A stretch of DNA of 64,000 nt, taken from contig JAAEZD010000007.1 in the NCBI GenBank assembly GCA_018223035.1, positions 124,001-188,000 on the forward strand. Reading direction: 5' to 3'. This DNA is from Heliomarina sp018223035 (lineage in GTDB: Bacteria > Pseudomonadota > Alphaproteobacteria > Rhodobacterales > Rhodobacteraceae). How positions within the stretch are numbered: position 1 is the stretch's first letter; every line of letters begins with the position of its first letter. The position numbers were made by a program, and so were the translations under genes. Below the pieces are notes generated by a model. The model ran no database searches and was not told the origin of the DNA. It saw nothing but the letters and a program-made list of their open reading frames with translations. Of the stretch, positions 1 to 7,744 are shown one piece after another.

Positions 1-25
1 GCGCTTGCCTTGGGGGTACCAAACC

Positions 26-50
26 CTCCAGCCCTTCATCCGGGCTGGAG
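26..50. terminator. GC-rich hairpin downstream of the Ior gene
   Basis: A 9-bp perfect inverted repeat (26-34 with 42-50, 7-nt loop) lies 45 bases past the stop codon of the minus-strand oxidoreductase gene. The T-tract on the minus strand is weak, so it may be a terminator or only an RNA-stabilising stem. No gene is seen in 1-95. Confidence 0.4.
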
Positions 51-95
51 CCAGTATTAGTCATAATCTGAAACTTCCTGACCGGAAAAAACCAC

Positions 96-3000
96 TCAGC
101 TCCCTCTGCCCATCAACCCGGCCACCTTCGCCTGCGCCTCTTCAGCGGCCTTCTCGCGCACCGGGCCATAGCCCCGGATCTCCTGCGGCGCGGCGAGCAA
201 TTGGCGGCGAACCTCTTCTGGCACATCCGCCTGCGCGGCATAGGCCATCACCCCCTCGAACCAGTCGATCAGCGCGCGGTCCAGCTTGCGGTCTGCCGTA
301 TAACCGAACGGATCAAGCGCCGTCCCGCGCAGGCCCTTCATGCCCGAGAGGCCGCGCAGAACGGGCGTCATCCAGCCGCCGAAAGTCTTTTTCTTCGGGC
401 GGCCCCGCGTGTCCCGGGCCGAGGGCAGGAAGGGCGGCGCCATGTGATAGCTGACCTTCATGTCACCCTCGAATTCCGCCGCCAGACGGTCTTCGAACCC
501 GGTCTGGGTCATCAGCCGCGCGACCTCGTATTCGTCCTTGTAGGCCATCAGCCGGAATAGCGATACCGCCGCCTCGCGCAAGGCAACCTCGTCGCCCGGC
601 ATCGCCACGCGCAGTTTCTCAAGCCGCGAACGGTAACTTTCCGCATAGGCCGCGTTCTGATAGTCGGTCAGGAAGGCCGCGCGCCGCGCGATCAGGTCAT
701 CCACCGTCTCGACGGGCTTCTCCTCGTCCCGCTCAAGCGCGTCCGGGTTGGCCGCCATCACCCGGCCCAGATCAAAGGCGCGCGCGTTCTTTTCCACCGC
801 GACCCCGTTCAGCAGGATCGCCTGTTTCAACGCGCCTTCGCTGACCGGCACCAGACCCTTCTGCCAGGCAAAGCCCAGCATCATCACGTTCGCGAACACG
901 CTGTCGCCCATCAATTTTTCCGCCAGACGGTTGGCGTTCAGCGCCGAGAGGTTCTCCTCTCCGACGGTCGCCGCGATCACCTTTTCGCGCTGCCCGATCC
1001 TAAGGTCCGCGTCGCGGTTCAGCACCAGATCGCCGGTCGGCATCGCCGCCGTGTTCAGAACCATCCGGCTGCCCCGGCGGTAATGGGCCGAGGCCTTGGG
1101 CGCCGAGGACACTACCACGTCACAGCCGATCACCGCATCCGCGCCCGCGTTTTCGATCCGCACCTGATGAATATCATTGGGGCTGCGGCCCAGACGGATA
1201 TAGCTCAGCACCGTGCCGAATTTCTGCGCGAAACCGGTGAAATCCAGCACGCTCGAGCCCATCCCTTCCAGATGCGCAGCCATCGTCACCAGCGCACCAA
1301 CCGTTACAACTCCGGTGCCGCCAACGCCTGTCACGAGCAGATCGAACGGTTCATCCAGAGCGGGCAGGGCAGGGGCGTCGACCTCGGCCAGCAGTGCGGC
1401 CAGATCCACATCCGCGCCGCTTTTCTTGCGCCGCTTCACGCCCGAAACGGTCACGAAACTGGGGCAGAAGCCCTGCACGCAGGAGAAATCCTTGTTGCAG
1501 GTGTTCTGGTTGATCTGCCGCTTGCGCCCGAATTCGGTTTCCACCGGCTCGACGCTCAGACAGTTCGACTGGACCGAGCAATCGCCGCATCCTTCGCAGA
1601 CCAGATCGTTGATCATCACGGACTTGTCCGGGTCTTCCATCGTGCCGCGCTTGCGACGGCGGCGTTTTTCCGTGGCACAGGTCTGCTCGTAAATCAGGAC
1701 CGTCACGCCCTTGATGTCGCGAAGCTCGCGCTGGACCGTGTCGAGGTCTTCGCGGTCGTGAAAGGACGTACCCGGCGGGAAATCGCCCTTGGTGAATTTT
1801 TCAATCGCGTCACTGACCAGCGCGATCCGGTCGACGCCTTCGGCCCGCGCGTTCCACGCGATGCCGTCGACACTCACAGGCCCGTCGACGGGCTGGCCGC
1901 CGGTCATCGCCACTGCGTCGTTGTAAAGGATCTTGTAGGTGATGTTCGCCTTGGCCGCGACCGCTTGGCGGATCGCCATGGAGCCCGAGTGATACCAAGT
2001 CCCTTCGCCAAGGTTCTGGAACACGTGCTTGTTGCCATTGAACTTTTGCGCGACGGCCACTGGAACACCTTCGCCGCCCATCTGCGCAAAACCGCCGGTG
2101 GAGCGGTTCATCCAGCTTGCCATTACGTGACAGCCGATCCCGCTCATGGCGCTGCTGCCTTCAGGTACCTTGGTCGAGGTGTTATGCGGGCAGCCTGAAC
2201 AGAAATAGGGCGTTCTGGTCGCGCCGGACACGTTCAGCACCGGCGGCTTCTCCTCGGTCAGGGCAGCGGCGCGGGCGGGCAGGTTTTCATCCGGAAAGAA
2301 CGCATCCAGCCTTTCCGCGACAATCGGCACCAGCGCCAGCGGAGTCAGCTCACCAGTCCACGGGATCAGGTCACGCGTCGCGGCGGCATCATGCTTGCCG
2401 ACCATCTTCTGCGGCTTGTCGCCGGGCCAGTCATAGAAATACTCCTTGAACTGGCTTTCGATAATGCCGCGCTTTTCCTCGACAACCAGCACTTCCTGCT
2501 TGCCCTTTACAAAGGCCAGCGCATCGCGCCGTGCCAGCGGCCAGACCATCCCGACCTTGTAGATGTCGATCCCCAGACGGCGGCAGGCGCTTTCGTCCAG
2601 CCCCAAGAGGCGCAGCGCCTCCATCAGATCAAGGTGCCCCTTGCCGGTGGTAACGAACCCGTAATGCGCCTCGGGCAGATCATAGATCGCGTGGTCAATC
2701 GGGTTTGCCTCGACAAAGGCCTCAACCGCACGCAGCTTGTGGCCGATCCGGGTTTCGATTTCGGCTGATGGCAGGTCAGAGCCGCGGATATGCAGGCCCC
2801 CCGGCGGCAGGTCGATCTCGGGCAGGGTGAATTCCCGGTCGGCCGGAATTTCGACCGAGCGCCCGGATTCCACGGTTTCCGAGATCGCCTTGAACCCGAC
2901 CCATGTGCCGGAATAGCGCGAGAGGGCAATGCCGTATTCGCCGAAACTCAGGTATTCTTCGATGCTCGCCGGGTTCAGCGTTGGCATGAACCACGACATG

Positions 3001-3503
3001 AAAGCCACGTCCGACTGGTGCGGCATGGACGAGGACACACATCCGTGGTCGTCCCCCGCCACAACCAGCACGCCGCCCTTGGGCGACGAGCCATAGGCGT
3101 TGCCGTGGCGCAGAGCATCGCCCGATCGGTCCACGCCCGGCCCCTTGCCGTACCACATGGAAAACAGCCCATCGACTTCGCAATCCGGGCTGAGGGGCGC
3201 CTGCTGCGCGCCGAGCACCGCCGTCGCGCCGAGGTCTTCGTTCACCGCAGGCAAAAAGGTGATCTTTTCTTTTTCGAGCCGCTTGCGCTCGCGCCACATC
3301 TCAAGGTCCAGCCCGCCCAATGGCGAGCCGCGATATCCCGAAACGAACCCGCCCGTGTTCAGCCCGGCCGCCCGGTCGCGCCGTGCCTGATCGAACATGA
3401 TCCGCACCAGCGCCTGTGTTCCGGTCAGGAAAACGCGACCGGTCTCGAGGTCATAGCGGTCGGACAGTTGATAAGATCGAAACGTGGGGCGTGGCTCGGA
3501 CAT
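96..3503 (-). CDS. Indolepyruvate ferredoxin oxidoreductase, fused alpha and beta subunits
   Basis: Predicted to decarboxylate aryl pyruvates such as indolepyruvate to aryl-CoA and pass electrons to ferredoxin, in the cytoplasm. At about 1135 aa it matches the fused IorA-IorB form. Seen in order: an N-terminal 2-oxoacid oxidoreductase region, a TPP-binding segment near residue 453 (GIGCHVMASW), a cysteine-rich Fe-S region near 640 (CEGCGDC followed by further Cys), and the IorB-type domain beginning near 729 (GVGGTGVVTVG). The frame stays open upstream to 3974, but that part is antisense to the Lrp gene. I chose the start MSEPRPTF because a purine-rich site (AGGAGG) sits just upstream and the family homology begins there. 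Probably controlled by the divergent Lrp/AsnC regulator. Confidence 0.93.
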   Translation of the reverse strand: MSEPRPTFRSYQLSDRYDLETGRVFLTGTQALVRIMFDQARRDRAAGLNTGGFVSGYRGSPLGGLDLEMWRERKRLEKEKITFLPAVNEDLGATAVLGAQQAPLSPDCEVDGLFSMWYGKGPGVDRSGDALRHGNAYGSSPKGGVLVVAGDDHGCVSSSMPHQSDVAFMSWFMPTLNPASIEEYLSFGEYGIALSRYSGTWVGFKAISETVESGRSVEIPADREFTLPEIDLPPGGLHIRGSDLPSAEIETRIGHKLRAVEAFVEANPIDHAIYDLPEAHYGFVTTGKGHLDLMEALRLLGLDESACRRLGIDIYKVGMVWPLARRDALAFVKGKQEVLVVEEKRGIIESQFKEYFYDWPGDKPQKMVGKHDAAATRDLIPWTGELTPLALVPIVAERLDAFFPDENLPARAAALTEEKPPVLNVSGATRTPYFCSGCPHNTSTKVPEGSSAMSGIGCHVMASWMNRSTGGFAQMGGEGVPVAVAQKFNGNKHVFQNLGEGTWYHSGSMAIRQAVAAKANITYKILYNDAVAMTGGQPVDGPVSVDGIAWNARAEGVDRIALVSDAIEKFTKGDFPPGTSFHDREDLDTVQRELRDIKGVTVLIYEQTCATEKRRRRKRGTMEDPDKSVMINDLVCEGCGDCSVQSNCLSVEPVETEFGRKRQINQNTCNKDFSCVQGFCPSFVTVSGVKRRKKSGADVDLAALLAEVDAPALPALDEPFDLLVTGVGGTGVVTVGALVTMAAHLEGMGSSVLDFTGFAQKFGTVLSYIRLGRSPNDIHQVRIENAGADAVIGCDVVVSSAPKASAHYRRGSRMVLNTAAMPTGDLVLNRDADLRIGQREKVIAATVGEENLSALNANRLAEKLMGDSVFANVMMLGFAWQKGLVPVSEGALKQAILLNGVAVEKNARAFDLGRVMAANPDALERDEEKPVETVDDLIARRAAFLTDYQNAAYAESYRSRLEKLRVAMPGDEVALREAAVSLFRLMAYKDEYEVARLMTQTGFEDRLAAEFEGDMKVSYHMAPPFLPSARDTRGRPKKKTFGGWMTPVLRGLSGMKGLRGTALDPFGYTADRKLDRALIDWFEGVMAYAAQADVPEEVRRQLLAAPQEIRGYGPVREKAAEEAQAKVAGLMGRGS

Positions 3504-3544
3504 GCTGGCTCCTCCTTGGGCAGGGTGCTCCCGCCCGCATATCA

Positions 3545-3557
3545 GGGTATGATACCC
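3545..3557. promoter_or_regulatory. Perfect 13-bp palindrome in the ior/lrp divergent promoter
   Basis: GGGTATGATACCC is a perfect palindrome around a central G, 42 bases upstream of the Ior start codon. It sits in the 150-bp divergent region and could be an operator or a hairpin in the Ior 5' leader. The binding protein is not known. Confidence 0.4.
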
Positions 3558-3567
3558 GGTCAGGGAT

Positions 3568-3638
3568 GGAATTTCCTGCCAGCATTTGCGGATTTTGCTC
3601 AGTTTATGATTTTTCCTGTCGATCAGTGAGGAATTTCC
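3568..3638. promoter_or_regulatory. Two copies of GGAATTTCC, candidate Lrp/AsnC operators
   Basis: The 9-bp palindrome GGAATTTCC occurs at 3568-3576 and again at 3630-3638, 62 bp apart (close to six helical turns), the second only 15 bases before the regulator start codon. Paired, phased sites in a divergent promoter are typical for Lrp/AsnC proteins, which wrap DNA. Assignment to the adjacent regulator is inference. Confidence 0.45.
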
Positions 3639-3653
3639 GGTATAGAAATTCGC

Positions 3654-4094
3654 ATGAACTTGGATCACAAAGACCGTCAGTTGCTGGCATTGCTGGAACA
3701 GGACAGCCGCCTGACCAACGCCGAACTGGCCGAGAAACTTGGCATGTCCACCTCGGCCTGCTGGCGTCGTGTGCGCGCGTTCGAAGAGGCTGGTATCATC
3801 ACCCGCTACGGCGCGGTGCTCGATCGCGGCCGGATGGGCGAAAGCTTTCACGCAATCATCCACGTGCAGCTCGTGCGCCACGATCCCGAAGGTGTCCGCG
3901 CCTTCAACCGTGCGATTATTCAGCGCGGCGAGGTTCAGGAATGTTACGCGACCACCGGTCAGGCCGATTACCACATCCGCGTGCGCTGCGCCGACATCAC
4001 CGCCTATAACGCGTTTCTCGAAGAGGTGCTGTTTCGCCTGCCTGCCGTGAGCAGCGCCCAGACCAACGTCATCCTGCGCGAACTCAAGGTCTGA
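3654..4094 (+). CDS. Lrp/AsnC-family transcriptional regulator
   Basis: A 146-aa protein of normal family length. Residues 1-50 form the helix-turn-helix (DRQLLALLEQDSRLTNAELA, then the recognition region around LGMSTSACWRRV). Residues 65-140 are the RAM/AsnC ligand-binding and oligomerisation domain. It is divergently transcribed from the indolepyruvate oxidoreductase, so local control in response to an aromatic amino acid or its keto acid is likely. That ligand is an inference from position. An intrinsic terminator follows 10 bases after the stop codon, making it a single-gene unit. Confidence 0.9.
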   Translation: MNLDHKDRQLLALLEQDSRLTNAELAEKLGMSTSACWRRVRAFEEAGIITRYGAVLDRGRMGESFHAIIHVQLVRHDPEGVRAFNRAIIQRGEVQECYATTGQADYHIRVRCADITAYNAFLEEVLFRLPAVSSAQTNVILRELKV

Positions 4095-4103
4095 AAAAGT
4101 TAA

Positions 4104-4140
4104 AGGCCGCGCCCCGAGGGGAGGCGCGGCCTGCTTCTAA
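4104..4140 (+). terminator. Intrinsic terminator after the Lrp/AsnC gene
   Basis: A 10-bp GC-rich perfect stem (4104-4113 with 4123-4132, 9-nt loop) follows the stop codon. It is preceded by an A-rich stretch and followed by a short T-rich stretch. Confidence 0.75.
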
Positions 4141-4261
4141 CAGGGCTGGCGGGACGGAGCGGTCAACTTCTCGCAGGACGGAATGGGACAAGGTCGCTGC
4201 GATTTTTGCGCCGAAATTAACAGCCCGCTTTGGCTGGCCCTCAAGAAACTCGTTACTTCTG

Positions 4262-4305
4262 GTGTATCGCCGATGCACAGGGGGTGCACAGACGGTGTAC
4301 GGATT
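4262..4305. repeat. Four GTGYAC-like hexamers at exact 11-bp spacing (array A)
   Basis: Hexamers start at 4262 (GTGTAT), 4273 (ATGCAC), 4284 (GTGCAC) and 4295 (GTGTAC), each exactly 11 bp after the last, with mostly G-rich 5-bp spacers. The 277-bp gap (4095-4370) between the Lrp gene and the convergent HtrA gene holds only the terminator and this array. A similar array lies at 36728-36771. The 11-bp period suggests a protein-binding array on one face of the helix. Function unknown. Confidence 0.6.
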
Positions 4306-4370
4306 TCACCCCCGAATTTTGCGTCCGGCCCGATGGAGTAATACCGGGTCGGACGCTACGATGGTTTCGC

Positions 4371-5477
4371 TCAGGCGTTCTCTTCCCCCAGCGTGCCCAC
4401 CGTCACCTCTTCGGTGACTTCCTTGCCTTTGCGCAGGACCACAACTTGGGCTTTCTGGTCCGGCGTGGTTCCCGCCACCGCGCGGGTGAGGTCGCGCAAT
4501 TCGGTGATGTCCGTGCCATTGAATGAAAGGATGATGTCGCCGTTTTTCAACCCTCCCTTGTCCGCAGGACTGTCATCGCTGATTTTTTCGATCACGGCAC
4601 CTTTCGGCATGTCGTAGCCAAGCACCGAAGCGATCTCTTGCGACATCGGTTTGATCTGCACGCCAAGCCAGCCACGGGTGATATTCCCGTCGTCTTCAAG
4701 GTCGGCCACGATGTCGCGGACAAGGTCGGACGGTACGGCGAAACCGATGCCTACCGACCCGCCATCGGGCGAGAAGATTGCGGTATTCATGCCGATAACC
4801 TCGCCGTCATTGTTGAACAGCGGCCCGCCCGAGTTGCCCCGGTTGATCGCGGCATCGGTCTGGATGAAATCATCGTAGGGGCCTGCGTTGATGTTACGCG
4901 ACTTGGCCGAGATGATCCCCGAGGTGACGGTGCCGCCAAGGCCGAACGGGTTCCCGACCGCGACGACTTCGTCACCGACGCGCATCTCATCCGAGTCACC
5001 AAAGGCAACCGCGGGGAGATCCGCGTCGGCGGTGATCCGCAGCAGAGCGACATCCGTGAGTGGATCGCTGCCGATCACTTCGGCAGACAGGCTGCGCCCG
5101 TCCGATAGTTTGACCTTGACGCTGTCAGCGCCGCTGACGACGTGGTGATTGGTGACAACCAGACCGTCGCTGGAAATGATGAACCCGGAGCCGACACCGT
5201 GCATCGGAGCGCGCTCGCCGCCCTGCGGCATCATCTTCTCGAATTGCTTGCGCAACTCTTCGGGCATGTTCTCGGGCAGTTGCGGGGTTGTAGCTTCACC
5301 GGCCTTTTCGGTGACCTCGATAAAGACGACACTGGGCGAAACCTGCTCGACCAGATCGCCGTAGCCGCCTGCCGGAACGGCCAGGGCTGGCTGGGCCGAT
5401 ACCGCGACAAGGCTGGTAGAGGCCAGCGCGGCACTCAGGACGACCCCGGCCAGACGTGTGCTTTTCGTAGTGATCAT
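4371..5477 (-). CDS. degP: HtrA/DegP-type periplasmic serine protease with one PDZ domain
   Basis: A 368-aa trypsin-like protease for envelope protein quality control. Residues 1-33 form a Sec signal peptide ending near ALA. The catalytic triad is visible: His112 in TNHHVV, Asp142 in TDVALL and Ser216 in GNSGGP. A single PDZ domain fills roughly 265-360, so the layout is closer to DegS or short HtrA forms than to DegP with two PDZ domains, but the cleavable signal argues for a soluble periplasmic enzyme. A flexible acidic insert (about 60-90) precedes the protease core. It is divergent from an OmpR/kinase pair, a common arrangement for envelope stress control. Confidence 0.92.
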   Translation of the reverse strand: MITTKSTRLAGVVLSAALASTSLVAVSAQPALAVPAGGYGDLVEQVSPSVVFIEVTEKAGEATTPQLPENMPEELRKQFEKMMPQGGERAPMHGVGSGFIISSDGLVVTNHHVVSGADSVKVKLSDGRSLSAEVIGSDPLTDVALLRITADADLPAVAFGDSDEMRVGDEVVAVGNPFGLGGTVTSGIISAKSRNINAGPYDDFIQTDAAINRGNSGGPLFNNDGEVIGMNTAIFSPDGGSVGIGFAVPSDLVRDIVADLEDDGNITRGWLGVQIKPMSQEIASVLGYDMPKGAVIEKISDDSPADKGGLKNGDIILSFNGTDITELRDLTRAVAGTTPDQKAQVVVLRKGKEVTEEVTVGTLGEENA

Positions 5478-5705
5478 GGAATACTCCGTTCCTCAAAAAC
5501 TCTCCACCCTATCTGGACCCCGATCCTCACAGCCATCTTCGCGGAACTATACAAATATGTTAGCTGCGGATTTTCCGGCAGGATTGACTATTTGTAATTT
5601 CCAAACTGGCACCCGATCGGCGCATGTGACTGGATAGAAAGCGCGACAGCGCCTAACTGATGATCCCGGGCGCCCGTGATGCGGGACCGGACTGCGAGGT
5701 GGATG

Positions 5706-6377
5706 ATGAAACTGCTTGTCGTGGAAGACGACGTGACAACCGGAGAATACATCGCCCGCGGCCTGCGCGAGGAAGGGGCGAGCGTGGATCTCGTCGCCGA
5801 CGGGCGCGAGGGGCTGATACAGGCAACCTCCGGCACCTATGACGTGATGATCGTCGACCGGATGCTGCCCGAAATCGACGGCATGACGCTGGTCAAGACC
5901 CTGCGCGGCGCGGGTAACCTGACGCCGGTCCTGTTCCTGACCTCGCTCGGCAGTGTCGATGACCGCATCGAGGGGCTGAACGCGGGGGGTGACGATTACC
6001 TCGTCAAGCCTTTCGCCTTTGGGGAGCTTTCCGCGCGCGTCGCGGCCCTGTCGCGCCGCCCGCAATCTATCGACCGGGAAAGTGTGCTGCGGGCCGGGGA
6101 TCTGGAAATGGATCTGATCTCGCGCCGCGTCACCCGCAGCGGGACAGAGATCGACCTGCTGCCGCGCGAATTCGCCATTCTGGAGCACCTATTGCGCCGC
6201 AAGGGGCGAGTGCAGACGCGCACCATGCTGCTTGAGGCGATCTGGGACATCAGCTTTGATCCGGGCACGAACGTGGTGGAGACCCATATCAGTCGGTTGC
6301 GCGCCAAGGTGGACAAGCCATTCGAGACCGAGCTGATCAAGACCGTGCGTGGCGCGGGTTACCGGATCGACGCATGA
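5706..6377 (+). CDS. OmpR/PhoB-family response regulator
   Basis: A 223-aa DNA-binding response regulator. The receiver domain (1-118) has the acidic pair E7-D8-D9, phospho-acceptor Asp51 (IVDRMLPEIDG) and the conserved Lys in LVKPF. A winged-helix domain fills about 125-220 and ends in the usual VRGAGYRI. I chose the second of two adjacent ATG codons because GAGG lies 6 bases upstream of it. It overlaps the histidine kinase gene by 4 bases (ATGA), so the pair is translationally coupled. The divergent HtrA gene is a plausible target, which is inference. Confidence 0.92.
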   Translation: MKLLVVEDDVTTGEYIARGLREEGASVDLVADGREGLIQATSGTYDVMIVDRMLPEIDGMTLVKTLRGAGNLTPVLFLTSLGSVDDRIEGLNAGGDDYLVKPFAFGELSARVAALSRRPQSIDRESVLRAGDLEMDLISRRVTRSGTEIDLLPREFAILEHLLRRKGRVQTRTMLLEAIWDISFDPGTNVVETHISRLRAKVDKPFETELIKTVRGAGYRIDA

Positions 6378-7741
6378 GCGTGCGCAGACCTTCCCTGTTG
6401 CGCTCCATGCCGCTGCGGCTGGCCTTTGGACTGGTCCTTGTTTTTGCCGCCGTCAGCCTGCTGAGCCTTGGAGCCAGCTATGTCTTCACCCAGCGTTCTA
6501 TGGAACAGGCGATGCGGGCCGATCTGACGCAGGACCTCGCCGGGTTTCGCGCGGCGCCAAGCGCCAATGCGCTCGCCAGATTGGTGCAGGCCGAGGCCGC
6601 AGAAACCGACCCCGAACGCATGATCCTCAGCTATGTTTCTCCAACCCGCCGCCGTTTTGGCAACGCGGCGATCAAGCGGGACAGCGAAGGCTATCACGTG
6701 GTATCCTTTGACGAGAACAGCCCGCAGCTGCATGGCCAGTACCTCGCGCTGACAACCCGGCTTTATGGCGGGCAGCTGACGGTGGCGCGATCCAGAAGCG
6801 AGATCACCGCCCTGCGTGGCGTGTTTTTCAACATCCTCGTGCTCAGCCTGCTTCCGACCATTCTGATCGCGCTGAGCGGTGGCTATTATCTTGCCCGGCG
6901 CGGGGCGCGGCATGTCCAGCAGGTCGGGAACACGCTCGATCAACTGACCTCTGGTAACCTTGCGGCGCGGGTGCGGCCGGGCGAGGGGTGGACCGACGAC
7001 CTTGCCGAAATCGGCGCCAAGATCGACCAGATGGCACGGGCACAGGAAAGCTCCGTCAATTCGCTGCGGCAGGTGTCTTCGGACATCGCGCATGACCTGA
7101 AAACCCCGATCCAGCGCGTCGCCGTGCATCTGGATGACCTGTCCCGCGATGCGCATCTAGATGGCGAGTCGCGCGCGCTGGTCGATGCGGCGAATGAGGA
7201 ACTGGAACGCATCGTGTCGATCTTTCACGCGCTGCTGCAGATCGCGCAGATCGAATCCGGCTCACCCAAGTCGCAATTCTCCCGGCTCGATATGGGCGCA
7301 CTTGTAGAAACCTGTGTCGAACTCTACGAACCGATGGTCAGCGACAGCGGCCACAAGCTGACGGTCGAATGCGCCCCCGATGTCGCGCCGGTCCTTGGAG
7401 AACGGAACCTGCTGCTGCAACTCATGGCGAACCTGATCGAAAACGCGATCCGCCATACGCCCGCGGGCTCTGAGATATCCGTGCGATTGCGGCAAGATGC
7501 CAATGAGGTCGTGCTAGACATGGCCGATACCGGCCCCGGCATCCCCGAGGCAGAGGCGGAAAAAGTCGTGCAGCGACTCTACCGCCTCGACCGCAGCCGC
7601 AACACGCCGGGCAGCGGGCTTGGCCTCAGCTTCGTTTCGGTCGTGGCGCAACTGCACGAGGCCAGCATGCAACTGTCTGACAATGCGCCCGGCCTCTGCG
7701 TGTCGATCCGGTTTCCCGCGCAGGTCGCGGCGGAAAGCTGA
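6374..7741 (+). CDS. Membrane sensor histidine kinase partner of the OmpR regulator
   Basis: A 455-aa kinase. There are two membrane segments (about 17-37 and 150-175) flanking a periplasmic sensor region, then a HAMP-like linker. The phospho-acceptor His is near residue 239 (DIAHDLKTP), with the N box NLIENAIRHTP and the G boxes DTGPGIP and GSGLGLS. HDLKTP rather than HELRTP is usual in this subgroup. It is convergent with the molybdoenzyme gene, with only 3 bases between the stops, so no separate terminator fits there. The stimulus is unknown. Confidence 0.92.
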   Translation: MSVRRPSLLRSMPLRLAFGLVLVFAAVSLLSLGASYVFTQRSMEQAMRADLTQDLAGFRAAPSANALARLVQAEAAETDPERMILSYVSPTRRRFGNAAIKRDSEGYHVVSFDENSPQLHGQYLALTTRLYGGQLTVARSRSEITALRGVFFNILVLSLLPTILIALSGGYYLARRGARHVQQVGNTLDQLTSGNLAARVRPGEGWTDDLAEIGAKIDQMARAQESSVNSLRQVSSDIAHDLKTPIQRVAVHLDDLSRDAHLDGESRALVDAANEELERIVSIFHALLQIAQIESGSPKSQFSRLDMGALVETCVELYEPMVSDSGHKLTVECAPDVAPVLGERNLLLQLMANLIENAIRHTPAGSEISVRLRQDANEVVLDMADTGPGIPEAEAEKVVQRLYRLDRSRNTPGSGLGLSFVSVVAQLHEASMQLSDNAPGLCVSIRFPAQVAAES

Positions 7742-7744
7742 TCC

